From an uncultured Colwellia sp. (GTDB lineage: Bacteria > Pseudomonadota > Gammaproteobacteria > Enterobacterales > Alteromonadaceae): a stretch of 44,207 bases of DNA. Below the pieces are notes generated by a model, which saw nothing but the letters and a program-made list of their open reading frames with translations, ran no database searches and was not told the DNA's origin. How positions within the stretch are numbered: position 1 is the first letter of the stretch; each line of letters begins with the position of its first letter. The translations under genes and the position numbers were made by a program. The DNA lies in assembly GCA_913062815.1 (NCBI GenBank), contig CAJXWZ010000039.1:1-44207 (forward strand), given 5' to 3'. Shown one piece after another: positions 1 through 8,184 of this stretch.

Positions 1-341
1 AGCATCGAACTGTTAATATCTGCTAAAACAACTTTACCTTCTTTACCGACTAATTGTGAAAATTTAGCGGTAAGATCACCTGTACCACCCGCTAAATCTA
101 AAACATTATTGCCTGGGCGTACACCACTGGCATCAATGGTAAAACGTTTCCATAAACGATGAATACCAAATGACATCAAGTCATTCATAATGTCATATTG
201 TTTAGCAACCGAATGGAAAACCCCTGCTACCATAGAAACTTTATCTTCTTTTTCAATGGTTTTATAACCAAAGTGAGTAGTGCTTGTTGGGTTAGTGTTG
301 TCTGTGGCCGAAGACTGATCTGATTGTTGAACTGACATCAT
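1..341 (-). CDS. ubiE: UbiE, ubiquinone/menaquinone C-methyltransferase, 5' part only
   Basis: SAM-dependent methyltransferase that carries out the C-methylation step in ubiquinone and demethylmenaquinone biosynthesis. About 113 N-terminal codons are present; the gene runs off the left edge. The translation contains the family's [14 protein letters not shown] block, followed by [10 protein letters not shown], the glycine-rich SAM-binding motif I, and then VLADIN, which is almost residue for residue the E. coli protein. Two ATG codons are adjacent (341 and 338); the extra ~10 polar N-terminal residues are typical of variable UbiE N-termini. In E. coli ubiE precedes ubiJ and ubiB; those would lie outside the window. 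Recognition is from family knowledge and is firm. Confidence 0.96.
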   Translation of the reverse strand, partial: MMSVQQSDQSSATDNTNPTSTTHFGYKTIEKEDKVSMVAGVFHSVAKQYDIMNDLMSFGIHRLWKRFTIDASGVRPGNNVLDLAGGTGDLTAKFSQLVGKEGKVVLADINSSM

Positions 342-545
342 TTATTCACTGATAACGAAAATTGTCATTAGTTTACTGTATGTCTGAAGGATAGCCAAAT
401 GTCAGCCGACTTTTTGTTGATATAAGCTCAAGGAATCTCACAGAGCGAATAACTCAGTACCATAAATATCGCTGCTTTAGTGATTAGGACTCATAAATTG
501 ATAATTACACAGAGGTTTTCGCACAAAAAAGAAACAAAACAACAC

Positions 546-566
546 AAATGTAATTAAATTACATTT
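546..566. promoter_or_regulatory. Perfect 21-bp palindrome containing a HexR-like operator
   Basis: A 10-1-10 perfect inverted repeat. Its core at 549-563, TGTAATTAAATTACA, fits the HexR consensus described for Shewanella and relatives (TGTAATWWWATTACA, recalled from the literature). It ends 5 bases before the -35 hexamer at 572, so its centre lies near -51 of the predicted start, a position more typical of activation than repression. HexR (RpiR family) controls central carbon genes. The palindrome is seen; the regulator assignment is inference. Confidence 0.6.
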
Positions 567-571
567 TTAAC

Positions 572-600
572 TTGTGTTCTTAGAGCTACTACTCTATAAT
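572..600 (+). promoter_or_regulatory. Sigma-70 promoter
   Basis: TTGTGT (572-577), a 17-base spacer, and a perfect TATAAT (595-600). Predicted start is near 607. No ordinary gene follows; the next signal is the terminator at 670-697. Confidence 0.7.
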
Positions 601-606
601 TAGTTT

Positions 607-697
607 TGTTCCCTTATGTGGACGCTTGTTGTAATAATTGAATATTCTAGCTTTCCTCATAGCTAATCCACCGGTAGCCTTGCTACCGGTTTTTTTT
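607..697 (+). ncRNA. Candidate small RNA of about 90 nt, possibly HexR-controlled
   Basis: A well-formed promoter (572-600) and a strong intrinsic terminator (670-697) bracket about 90 nt with no conventional gene. The only ORF inside is 16 codons (616-666, starting MWTLVVIIEY) and it lacks a Shine-Dalgarno sequence. The U-tailed terminator stem is the usual 3' end of Hfq-type sRNAs, and GTGGA (618-622) can pair with TCCAC (667-671). I do not recognise the RNA family. Alternatives are a leader-peptide transcript or a decayed gene that kept its promoter and terminator. Confidence 0.45.
670..697 (+). terminator. Strong intrinsic terminator
   Basis: ACCGGTAGC (670-678), loop CTT, GCTACCGGT (682-690), then seven T (691-697). 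The 9-bp perfect GC-containing stem and U-tract act on the plus strand. The stem could also end convergent transcription of the minus-strand DUF2164 gene. Confidence 0.9.
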
Positions 698-731
698 GCC
701 TGAAATTTAATATCTTTTTCGTTTTTTGTGA

Positions 732-974
732 TCAAACAACTTGTTCAAGTTCGCTAATTGCTTCATTTATATGTTCTATTTTGGTGGCTAAAATTGTTTG
801 GGCGTCAAATAACCCTTGATTGTAATAGTGACCAGCGAGTTCTTTCGTTAGAAAGTCTAAGAAAAATTCGGTATCAAATTGACCTGCCTCGCAATCTAAT
901 TCGCTTTGTAAATAATGCTGTATTTTGGTTACTAATCTTGATTTTTCGTCAGCGGAAAAACTAATTTCTTTCAT
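732..974 (-). CDS. DUF2164 family protein
   Basis: Small cytoplasmic protein of 80 residues from the chosen start. It shows the DUF2164 pattern: an N-terminal strand and helix with KxxLVxKIQxYxxxELD, then FLDFLTKELAGHYYNQGLFDAQ, where HYYNQ...DAQ is the most conserved part. The biochemical role of the family is unknown. The frame is open up to 1043 and offers earlier starts (1043, 1025, 986); I chose ATG at 974 because it yields the usual family length and begins just before the conserved fold, although no start has a strong Shine-Dalgarno. It is single-gene, minus strand, with the intrinsic terminator at 670-697 downstream. Confidence 0.8.
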   Translation of the reverse strand: MKEISFSADEKSRLVTKIQHYLQSELDCEAGQFDTEFFLDFLTKELAGHYYNQGLFDAQTILATKIEHINEAISELEQVV

Positions 975-1216
975 ACTAAAGTCCATTAAGTGTTTAAAGT
1001 TCTTTGCAATGTTGCAAGTTTTCATAGTATCTCGTCGGCGCATGCAATCTCAATATTTTTATCATGAGAGATAACTACTTTTGATTTGAATCTTGTATTT
1101 TCGACCTTGTCGCTATGGTGTCGTTGTTTTGGCGCAAGCATGACGTAAAGTAATTTTCTTAGCTGGAGTAGACTTGCTCACAGTTTAGGCTTAGAAAATA
1201 ATGTTGAAGAAATAAT

Positions 1217-2827
1217 ATGAAGCGAGCAATTTGTGCCATCGTACTTACCATCACAACCTCATGCACATTGGCAAATACAATTGATAACATAAGTAATACG
1301 GCGAAAACAGTCAGTAGCATTTTAGATAAATACATACATTCTAATGAACCAGGTTGCAGTGTTGTGGTGACTGATGGGGTAAATAGCCATTTTAGTTCAA
1401 AGGGCTTAGCAAGTTTAGAATATGGTGCCACGTTATCTGCTCAGACTAAAATGCTGACCGCCTCTACAAGCAAGCAATTCCTTGGCTATGCAGTGCTACA
1501 ACTAGTTAATCAAGGTAAGCTAAACTTGGATGACAACCTAGGAAAATTGCTACCCGCATTTAAAAACTATAGCCACATTAAGCTCCATCAATTACTAAAC
1601 CATACTTCAGGCGTTAGATCCCATTGGGCAATTTTTGAATTAATGGGAAAAAGCCTATTTGACCAATATCAACCCAGCTTAGTCACTGAAATATTAACCT
1701 CAGCCAAGCTGGATTTTGAACCGAACAACAGATACTTATATTCAAATGGCGGTTATTTTTTACTAACAAAAGTACTGGAAGAAGTAACTCAACAGCCATT
1801 TGCACAATATATGAAACAAGCCATTTTCAATCCCCTGGGAATGACGGATACCGAATATTTAGATGATTATAAGCGCGTGATAGTCAATAGAGCCGATGGT
1901 TACATGAAGAGTGAAGCGGGTGAGTTTGTTGCTATGCGTACACATTCTGAAATTATTGGACCTGGTCACATAATCACTACAGCACATGACTTTGCAAAAT
2001 GGGCTAATTACTTGCTCAGTCTGGATTTAGAACAGTTCTTTACTCATTTGAAATGGTACTCTAAATCCAAAGATGGTGGGCAGGTTAACTATTTCGCAGG
2101 TTTGTTTAAAGAAAAGTATAACGGTGATTTGGTTTATCAACATGCCGGTTATTATGAAAACTGGCGACAAGGTTTTAGCCTTTATCCAGAGCGTAATCTT
2201 GCGATTGTTTCTTTATGCAATAGAGCCGACATTTCTACCAATAAGTTAGGCTTTTCACTAGCCGAGGCATTACTCAATTGGGAAGATGCAAATAACGAAG
2301 AAAAAAGTTACTTAAATAAATCAAATGTAGGGATATATTTTAGCAAAAAGTTGAACGAACTCATTAGTATTCGCGCTCACAAAGGCAGTCTATATTATAT
2401 ATCTCCGGCCAACTCATCTTATGCACAACTTATTTACAATGCCAAAAATAAGTCATATAAAGGTTTAACATTTAAGCAGAATAATTCTTTTATCTTTTCA
2501 AAAAATGGACTGGTATTCCACAGCCCAATTGTCACCGGAGAGTTTACAAAATTAAATTTTAATATTAATAAGCAAGTAAGCGATAAAATCATCGGTAAGT
2601 ATAAGCATGAAGGTGGTCTTGGTATTATTGACGTGGTAAAAAGCGATAAGGGTATCAAAGTCACACTGGAACATATTGGTGAGTTAGAGTACTTACCAAC
2701 GCATGGCGATGTATGGGTAGATTTAGAAAACCTTTCGACAATAGTAATTACAGAGCAAGATAACAAAACGATGCTGAATTTATCGCTTAAGCACATTAAA
2801 AGTTTACAATTTTTTCTTGAGTATTAA
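1217..2827 (+). CDS. Exported serine hydrolase, class C beta-lactamase-like
   Basis: Periplasmic or secreted serine hydrolase of the penicillin-binding/beta-lactamase superfamily (PF00144). A signal peptide occupies roughly residues 1-20. The catalytic SxxK is S83-T-S-K86, the second motif is Y175-S-N177, and the third (KTG-equivalent) is H309-A-G311, the form common in esterase- and peptidase-like members rather than true AmpC. At 536 residues it exceeds the ~380-residue catalytic domain; the C-terminal ~170 residues look like a separate beta-rich domain. Substrate is not predictable: esterase, D-amino-peptidase or beta-lactam hydrolase are all possible. It is monocistronic and closed by a stem-loop at 2855-2873. 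Confidence 0.88.
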   Translation: MKRAICAIVLTITTSCTLANTIDNISNTAKTVSSILDKYIHSNEPGCSVVVTDGVNSHFSSKGLASLEYGATLSAQTKMLTASTSKQFLGYAVLQLVNQGKLNLDDNLGKLLPAFKNYSHIKLHQLLNHTSGVRSHWAIFELMGKSLFDQYQPSLVTEILTSAKLDFEPNNRYLYSNGGYFLLTKVLEEVTQQPFAQYMKQAIFNPLGMTDTEYLDDYKRVIVNRADGYMKSEAGEFVAMRTHSEIIGPGHIITTAHDFAKWANYLLSLDLEQFFTHLKWYSKSKDGGQVNYFAGLFKEKYNGDLVYQHAGYYENWRQGFSLYPERNLAIVSLCNRADISTNKLGFSLAEALLNWEDANNEEKSYLNKSNVGIYFSKKLNELISIRAHKGSLYYISPANSSYAQLIYNAKNKSYKGLTFKQNNSFIFSKNGLVFHSPIVTGEFTKLNFNINKQVSDKIIGKYKHEGGLGIIDVVKSDKGIKVTLEHIGELEYLPTHGDVWVDLENLSTIVITEQDNKTMLNLSLKHIKSLQFFLEY

Positions 2828-2854
2828 TTAAAACCTACTCTTATATCGTTTATT

Positions 2855-2880
2855 GCCTATTTTATAAATAGGCTCTTTTC
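2855..2880 (+). terminator. Terminator of the serine hydrolase gene
   Basis: GCCTATTT (2855-2862), loop TAT, AAATAGGC (2866-2873), followed by the T-rich TCTTTTC. It lies 28 bases after the stop codon. Confidence 0.7.
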
Positions 2881-2985
2881 TAATTAAGATCCTTTTACCG
2901 TCAAAATGAAGTTACACCGTTAAGGTTTACTTTAAACTGCGTTAAACTAGTCTGAGCAACATTTCTAAAAGGTGTAAGGACGTAT

Positions 2986-3027
2986 ATGCTTAAAAACTTA
3001 TTATTTCAAACCTTGAGAAATTTTTGA
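2986..3027 (+). CDS. Possible 13-residue leader peptide upstream of the AraC gene
   Basis: ATG at 2986 is preceded by TAAGGA (2975-2980), the best Shine-Dalgarno in this region, with 5-base spacing. The ORF encodes MLKNLLFQTLRNF and stops with TGA, 54 bases before the AraC ATG at 3082. It may be a translated uORF, a leader peptide, or the remnant of a lost gene. No attenuator hairpin is evident. Confidence 0.25.
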   Translation: MLKNLLFQTLRNF

Positions 3028-3081
3028 ACCATTACTTAATCAATAGCGCAGCTCATCTAAGGTTTGGCTAAAATATCAATT

Positions 3082-4122
3082 ATGCAAATGCAACCAACTA
3101 ACATTATTCAGTTCATTTTTGTCTTTCAGATGATATTTGGTGTTTTCCTAATTTGGAAGAACACTCGATACCGTGGTTTGAGCTATTTATTGATATTTGC
3201 TGCATGCTCTATGGTATTTAACTTACTTGAAGAGCTTTCTTTTACACGAGATATTTACCTGATAACACCTGTTTTTCTATTAGGGAAAGGACCCTTAGTC
3301 TACTTATTTGTTTATCAATTAATATACCCTGAGAAACAGATTAGCAAAGCTTATGTTATCCATTTAAGCCCAATGTTTGTTGGTGTACTGTTTACACAGT
3401 GGCCACAGCTAGTGATTGCAGTAGGCTCAATAAGTCAGTTTATTTATGCATACTTCTCAATTGGTTTGATACTGTTTTATCACAAAGCATCATTGTCAAT
3501 GCGCTCTGATGCAGATTCTTTGCAGCTTTTTTGGCTCATCAAAGTATTGTTAACTTTTTTGGTAATAGGTGTTCTCGATTTAATTCGCTTGAATCTCCAA
3601 CCTTATATTGGGTTAAATATAAATTTAGTCGGGCAGCTTTTTGAAAATACCGCGGTGTTGTTGTTATTTAGTTATCTGATTTATAAAGCCGTGCAGCACC
3701 CTTTGCTTTTTAGTGGAGTAAGTGAATATGAACGTATAGCACTACATACTAACCAGCCTATTGAGCAAGCAAATGACGAGCTAACCATGTCTATATTTCA
3801 AAGTATTGACCAATTGATTAGAGCTAAGTCACTCCACCATAAACCAAGATTATCCTTAAACGATCTTGCTGAAGAAACAGGGTTAACTACTCGGGATATT
3901 TCTCAGGCAATGAATCAACATGCCGAGGGTAGCTTTTGTGATTATGTTAATAAATTACGTGTAGGCGATTTGAAACAAAAGTTGCTTGAGAAACCTGACG
4001 CCAATAAATCAATTCTAGCAATGGCCTTTGAAGTCGGTTTTAATTCTAAGTCGAGTTTGAATTTAATATTCAAGCGCGAAACAAGTTTTACTCCTAGCCA
4101 ATATATGAAAAATAATCAGTAA
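3082..4122 (+). CDS. Membrane-bound AraC-family transcriptional regulator
   Basis: The N-terminal ~215 residues are highly hydrophobic with about six or seven membrane-spanning helices, followed by a linker and a C-terminal AraC/XylS DNA-binding domain of two helix-turn-helix units (residues ~245-345, with LNDLAEETGL as first HTH and VGFNSKSSLNLIFKRETSFTPSQY as the family signature, which spans the second HTH). This is a one-component membrane sensor: the signal is probably perceived by the membrane half. The frame also opens at a TTG (3064) that sits directly against an AAGG, too close to serve; I prefer ATG 3082. The amidohydrolase 101 bases downstream on the same strand is the likely target or partner. 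Confidence 0.87.
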   Translation: MQMQPTNIIQFIFVFQMIFGVFLIWKNTRYRGLSYLLIFAACSMVFNLLEELSFTRDIYLITPVFLLGKGPLVYLFVYQLIYPEKQISKAYVIHLSPMFVGVLFTQWPQLVIAVGSISQFIYAYFSIGLILFYHKASLSMRSDADSLQLFWLIKVLLTFLVIGVLDLIRLNLQPYIGLNINLVGQLFENTAVLLLFSYLIYKAVQHPLLFSGVSEYERIALHTNQPIEQANDELTMSIFQSIDQLIRAKSLHHKPRLSLNDLAEETGLTTRDISQAMNQHAEGSFCDYVNKLRVGDLKQKLLEKPDANKSILAMAFEVGFNSKSSLNLIFKRETSFTPSQYMKNNQ

Positions 4123-4189
4123 TCACATGTTTTGAAGCGCTTTAAGTGCATTATCACGATTTTGGACGCTTATTTAACTAGCTTCTGTA

Positions 4190-4211
4190 CTTTATTGTTC
4201 ACACAATAAAG
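4190..4211. promoter_or_regulatory. Perfect 9-bp inverted repeat before the amidohydrolase gene
   Basis: CTTTATTGT (4190-4198), TCAC, ACAATAAAG (4203-4211). It ends 11 bases before the ATG at 4223, next to the ribosome site CAGGAA. It could be an operator or a 5'-UTR hairpin affecting translation initiation. There is no T-tract, so it is not a terminator. Confidence 0.5.
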
Positions 4212-4222
4212 CAGGAACTAGC

Positions 4223-5671
4223 ATGCAACTTTCATATTTTTATCAAAAATTCAAAACCCTTTTAATAGCACTTATTACTTTACTTTTATGCATCATAATG
4301 GTGATTTCAATATCAATATTTCTATTAGATTATCAAAAACCAGCAGGGCTGCCTTCAGTCGATTATAAAGGCTCCCTAGTACTAAATGATGTCAATATTG
4401 TTAATGTGAATGATGGCCAAATAATCAAAAACCAACAGTTGGTAATAAAGGATGGCCTTATTGTTGATATTAAACAAGCGGGTAGTAAGGTTACGAATGC
4501 TGCTAAGGTAATTGATGGCGCGGGCATGTATGTATCTCCGGGTTTGTTTGATATGCATGTGCATGTTTATGACCGGAAGCACTTAACACTAAATCTGGCA
4601 TATGGCGTTACTAGTGTGCGGAATATGAATGGCAAAAAGATGCATTTAAGGTGGCGAGATGAATTAGATGATGAACAATGGCTAGGCAGCAACCTACATG
4701 TAAGCTCACCTATTTTGGCTGGCAAAGGTACTCACGCACTAAATCAAGAAGTACTCTCTGTTGAACAAGCTAGAGTAGAGGTTCAACAAGCTAACATGCA
4801 TGGCTACGACTTTATCAAAGTGTACGGCTATCATAGTGCTGAAATTTTTGAAGGAATAATTGATGAAGCAAACAAAATAGGCATTGCTGTGGCAAAACAT
4901 GGGCCTCATCCGGCGAAAGGCTCAAATTGGAGTTATATTAAAGGATTACAGTCATTAGAGCATGTTGAAGATATTTTTCAAGGGCCATTGAATTATCAAT
5001 TTGATCAAGAGACCATGCAGGCGGTTGCCATCAACATTAAGCAATCAGGTGTACCTGTGGTACCGACTCTAGAGACCTTTGATCACCTGACACAATTGAG
5101 TAACGGTAAACAAACCTTCATTGATAGCTTGGCAATAGAGTATTTAAATCCACTTTACTTTGATATAGAAAGCCATTTTACAGTATCGCGCTGGTTACAA
5201 GATAATCCACAACAAAGTCAATATCATCTAGAGAAGCAACAAATACTTTTTAAAATTGTTAAAGCATTAAGTGACCAGCAGGTGCGCCTACTGGTTGGCT
5301 CTGATGCCGGTACCATGTATACCGTACCTGGAATAGCAACCCATAATGAAATGAATCTCATGCAAAGAGCAGGTTTATCTAATGAGGAAGTATTGCGTGC
5401 AGCAACAATTAATGCAGCTCAAGCATTAAATATAGACAAAGCATATGGCAGTATCAATGTCGGAAAGGTTGCTGATTTGGTTTTGGTAGAACAGAATCCA
5501 TTGAACAGCATAGAAGTACTAAGAACGCCTAATGCAGTAGTTAAACATGGTCAATTTTTAGATAAAGGCCAGTTAGAACAATTGAAAAGAGAAGCAAAAA
5601 ATACAGAAAGTTATTACTGGAGTGTGATTGGTTTACTTGAGGACTTATTGACGCGATTTTTGTTTCATTAA
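4223..5671 (+). CDS. Membrane-anchored metal-dependent amidohydrolase
   Basis: Amidohydrolase-superfamily enzyme related to imidazolonepropionase and prolidase-like hydrolases (PF01979). A single N-terminal helix (residues ~12-34) should anchor it in the inner membrane with the catalytic domain outside. Metal ligands are visible in order: H112-V-H114, K199 (in FIKVYGYH, the probable carboxylated lysine), H226, H247 and D361 (in VGSDAG). The beta-sandwich segments flank the barrel (LVLNDVNIVNV, and GKVADLVLVEQNP near the C-terminus). Length of 482 is normal with the anchor. Substrate unknown, perhaps a cyclic dipeptide or amide. It probably belongs with the upstream AraC regulator. Confidence 0.88.
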   Translation: MQLSYFYQKFKTLLIALITLLLCIIMVISISIFLLDYQKPAGLPSVDYKGSLVLNDVNIVNVNDGQIIKNQQLVIKDGLIVDIKQAGSKVTNAAKVIDGAGMYVSPGLFDMHVHVYDRKHLTLNLAYGVTSVRNMNGKKMHLRWRDELDDEQWLGSNLHVSSPILAGKGTHALNQEVLSVEQARVEVQQANMHGYDFIKVYGYHSAEIFEGIIDEANKIGIAVAKHGPHPAKGSNWSYIKGLQSLEHVEDIFQGPLNYQFDQETMQAVAINIKQSGVPVVPTLETFDHLTQLSNGKQTFIDSLAIEYLNPLYFDIESHFTVSRWLQDNPQQSQYHLEKQQILFKIVKALSDQQVRLLVGSDAGTMYTVPGIATHNEMNLMQRAGLSNEEVLRAATINAAQALNIDKAYGSINVGKVADLVLVEQNPLNSIEVLRTPNAVVKHGQFLDKGQLEQLKREAKNTESYYWSVIGLLEDLLTRFLFH

Positions 5672-5938
5672 TCTATCACGTGGTGAAGTATTGCTACGTT
5701 TTTCGTATTTTGATTAGCGTCGCTCTACTTCAACTTAAATCATTATTGCCCAAAAGGGTGCTCTTGAGACAACAAAACTAATTCATTTCTCACAACCGAG
5801 AGTTGTTTTGCATAGATAGTTAAGCTTTTAATACCTCTGCTTTTTCACTAGATAATTTCTCGTTGTTTTCTTTGACTAGCACTAACGATTAATATTCGCA
5901 CAAATTTTTCCTATCTGTCTCTGTCATAAAACCTTGTT

Positions 5939-6406
5939 TTAAAGGGTTTTAATCATATGGGTTGTCTCAGCTTCAAATCCCTGGTTTTTATAGAAACCCA
6001 TAGCATTTTGATTATTGGAAAATACCTCTAAATGTAACAAGCGATAGCCTAATTCTTTAGCCCAAATTTCGGCAGACTCGATTAATCGTTTACCTACGCC
6101 TAGGCCTTGTGCTTCTTTTGTCACGGCTAATAATGGAATTGTGCCACAAGCTTCATCTGATATGCTATCGCGATGCGAACGCGCATGAATAAAGCCTAAA
6201 GACTTGTTATTACTTTCCGCTATCAAGGTTATTTGGGGTAGGGTAGTTGGCGCTAGCATTTGTGCAATATAATCGTCTTGCATCTTTCGTATTACCTGAT
6301 CACTATGCCACTTTAATTCAGCCACTTCGGCTAGGCGTGGTGATAGCTGAAAAATAAATGCATGATCGTTTTCTATTGCAGAGCGAATGACTATATTGTT
6401 TTCCAT
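5939..6406 (-). CDS. GNAT-family N-acetyltransferase
   Basis: 155-residue GNAT acyltransferase using acetyl-CoA. Motif A, which binds the pyrophosphate of CoA, reads AQGLGVGKRLIESA (Q-x-x-G-x-G/A type), preceded by the beta4 strand IPLLAVT; motif B follows as YRLLHLEVFSNNQNAMGFYKNQGF, typical of small-molecule or protein N-acetyltransferases. A Shine-Dalgarno-like AAGAAG precedes the ATG. It lies 47 bases downstream of another GNAT gene on the same strand and the two may be cotranscribed, but they are not obvious duplicates. The acceptor substrate cannot be predicted. Confidence 0.87.
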   Translation of the reverse strand: MENNIVIRSAIENDHAFIFQLSPRLAEVAELKWHSDQVIRKMQDDYIAQMLAPTTLPQITLIAESNNKSLGFIHARSHRDSISDEACGTIPLLAVTKEAQGLGVGKRLIESAEIWAKELGYRLLHLEVFSNNQNAMGFYKNQGFEAETTHMIKTL

Positions 6407-6453
6407 ATGACTTCTTATTGTTAACGTTTGAACTATGATTTATAGGATTAAAA

Positions 6454-6957
6454 TTAGGTGTTAAATTTGGCTGATATTTTTGCCATGCGTAACAAGCTTA
6501 TATATTCGCCTTGTTTGAATGCAGCAAATCTAGATTCACCTTCAATTTCAAATCCTGCCTTTTTATAGAGTTTTATTGCATTGGCATTGTCAGCGTATAC
6601 TTCCAATTCAAGCCTAACCAGATTAAGCCAATTATCTGCTTGGTCTACCGCGGCACGAATCAAGGCAGTGCCAACACCTTTACCATGTGCACTAGGATGC
6701 ACAGCCATCCCCAAAGAAGCTACATGTCTTGCTCTTGGTTTAGTACACAAGTTAATTTTTAGGTAACCTTCAACCACGCCAGCAATTTCGCCAACGAGTA
6801 CTATGGTACTATTTTGGTAAGCTTCAAAGAGTGCAGAAATTTTTTCTATTCCCAGAAAAGGGTGTTGAGAGCTTTCTGGCACAACCTGCGGATGGTCGTA
6901 AATTTCTGCCAACCTTTCCATGTCTTCTTTCTTAGCGGCTCTGATCATTATGTCCAT
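6454..6957 (-). CDS. YhhY/AaaT-like GNAT acetyltransferase
   Basis: 167-residue GNAT protein closely resembling E. coli YhhY (AaaT), which N-acetylates certain L-amino acids. Shared landmarks are the N-terminal IRAAKKEDMERLAEIYDHPQV, the segment RARHVASLGMAVHPSAHGKG with the CoA-binding HGKGVGTALI, DNWLNLVRLELEVYADN, and the C-terminal YKKAGFEIEGE. Length matches the family. The gene starts 30 bases after the stop of the GFA-family gene upstream, so the two are probably transcribed together with the next GNAT. Function as an amino acid acetyltransferase is inferred from similarity by eye. Confidence 0.87.
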   Translation of the reverse strand: MDIMIRAAKKEDMERLAEIYDHPQVVPESSQHPFLGIEKISALFEAYQNSTIVLVGEIAGVVEGYLKINLCTKPRARHVASLGMAVHPSAHGKGVGTALIRAAVDQADNWLNLVRLELEVYADNANAIKLYKKAGFEIEGESRFAAFKQGEYISLLRMAKISAKFNT

Positions 6958-6987
6958 GACATAGCTTCCTTTATATTTTTTTGAACA

Positions 6988-7395
6988 TTATTTTCTATTT
7001 GGCTCAAGGCCATCGTAGCGAGGTAAATTAGCATCGAGCTCTTCCCAATTAGCTTTTGATGAGACAAAATTATGGGAAATAGGGCGTTCGCCAATATCAG
7101 AATCAATAATTCCTAGCCTTATTCTAAAACGTGTAGGGTCTTGATCATTAGAGCTGTAAACCGGTGAGCCACAGCGGGTACAAAAATGTCTATTTCGTCC
7201 GGGTTTAAACGAGAATGTGCTTAAATTATTTTGCCCGGAAATAATTTCAAAGTCGGCAGCATTTATAAAGCCATTAGTCGCATAAGCGGTACCGCTATTT
7301 TTTCGGCACAACGAACAATGACAATGAATGATATCGCTAATGCTGCCATTAATTCTTATGCTAACAGTACCGCATAAACATTTACCTGAATACAT
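6988..7395 (-). CDS. GFA/CENP-V domain zinc protein
   Basis: 135-residue member of the glutathione-dependent formaldehyde-activating enzyme (GFA, PF04828) family. The zinc-binding cysteines are in place: C7-L-C9 in GKCLCG, the CHCSLC cluster with following RKNSG, and FCTRCGSP. Many bacterial members are uncharacterised, and formaldehyde-glutathione activity is established only for a few. It is first in a likely minus-strand run with two GNAT genes (30- and 47-base gaps). It sits among several glutathione- or aldehyde-linked genes, which fits a detoxification role without proving it. Confidence 0.85.
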   Translation of the reverse strand: MYSGKCLCGTVSIRINGSISDIIHCHCSLCRKNSGTAYATNGFINAADFEIISGQNNLSTFSFKPGRNRHFCTRCGSPVYSSNDQDPTRFRIRLGIIDSDIGERPISHNFVSSKANWEELDANLPRYDGLEPNRK

Positions 7396-7497
7396 TCTTT
7401 ACTATAACTCCCAGTGTTTAGTCACACTATGTAGCGTACTATTATTTTGATTTTATTTAGAGATTACGACTTAAAGACAGCTTAATTATCCTTTGTT

Positions 7498-8040
7498 TTA
7501 ACTGTCGTCTAAAGGGAAGAAATCTTTTATCATTTTAGATTTCAACTCTTTACCTTTTTGGTATCTTAGTATTGTTCCTCCCCAAGTTACCTTAGGATAG
7601 GCTGCTAATTGCTTTATCAGCATATTAATATGTGGAAATGTAATGAGATCCATTGCGTCCACTATCGGTAACCATGTTACTGCTTCAATATTGTCAGGTA
7701 CTTTACTTTCACCACCGGTAACGTTGGCATGATAGAAATAACGGTTTGCGTCGATATCTGTTTTCTGGTTTTTTAAAACAAACACACCCCGCAACAAGGG
7801 TTGACTAATTGTTAGACCATACTCTGCAGCTAACGCGTGCAAAGATTGGCTTAACTGCGTGTTTTTCTCACTATATAACCCCGGTGTTACCCAAAAATTG
7901 GTATTTTTGATTTTAACTACCATTAACTCATTTTGAGCATTAAAAATTAATAGCCGATGGAATTCAGATACCTTGTTTTCTTCTTGAGCACTTAACGGAA
8001 AGACAATCAAAGACAATATAACGATTAATAGCTTACCCAT
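7498..8040 (-). CDS. Exported Nudix-like protein with a degenerate Nudix box
   Basis: 180-residue protein with a signal peptide (residues 1-18, cleavage likely after LSA). The start at ATG 8040 is preferred over an upstream in-frame TTG at 8073, which would put eleven extra residues before the signal peptide. The Nudix box can be aligned without gaps at residues 54-76: G54, the hydrophobic positions, E73 and G75 are kept, but the catalytic pattern G-x5-E-x7-REUxEE is broken (expected E is N60, R is H68, E is A69, E is A72). Strands on both sides, including YFYHANVTGG and EAVTWLPIVDAM, support the Nudix fold. It is probably not a classical pyrophosphohydrolase; a binding role or another chemistry in the periplasm is possible. 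Confidence 0.75.
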   Translation of the reverse strand: MGKLLIVILSLIVFPLSAQEENKVSEFHRLLIFNAQNELMVVKIKNTNFWVTPGLYSEKNTQLSQSLHALAAEYGLTISQPLLRGVFVLKNQKTDIDANRYFYHANVTGGESKVPDNIEAVTWLPIVDAMDLITFPHINMLIKQLAAYPKVTWGGTILRYQKGKELKSKMIKDFFPLDDS

Positions 8041-8184
8041 TAGTAGACCCAGTTTTGATTTATATATCTTCAAATAATTTAGCTAAATTAATTGAAGGGA
8101 TGAAGAAAAGCTAACGTTTAATTGTATACACATGTTTCTTGTTATTATGCCGATAGCAACAGACCAGTTTTGCTAAAGCTAAAT

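Noticed and set aside
1174..1202. Possible promoter TTGCTC-17-AATAAT before the serine hydrolase gene
   Set aside because: The implied start would be about eight bases from the ATG and within the ribosome site, so it is unlikely to serve this gene.
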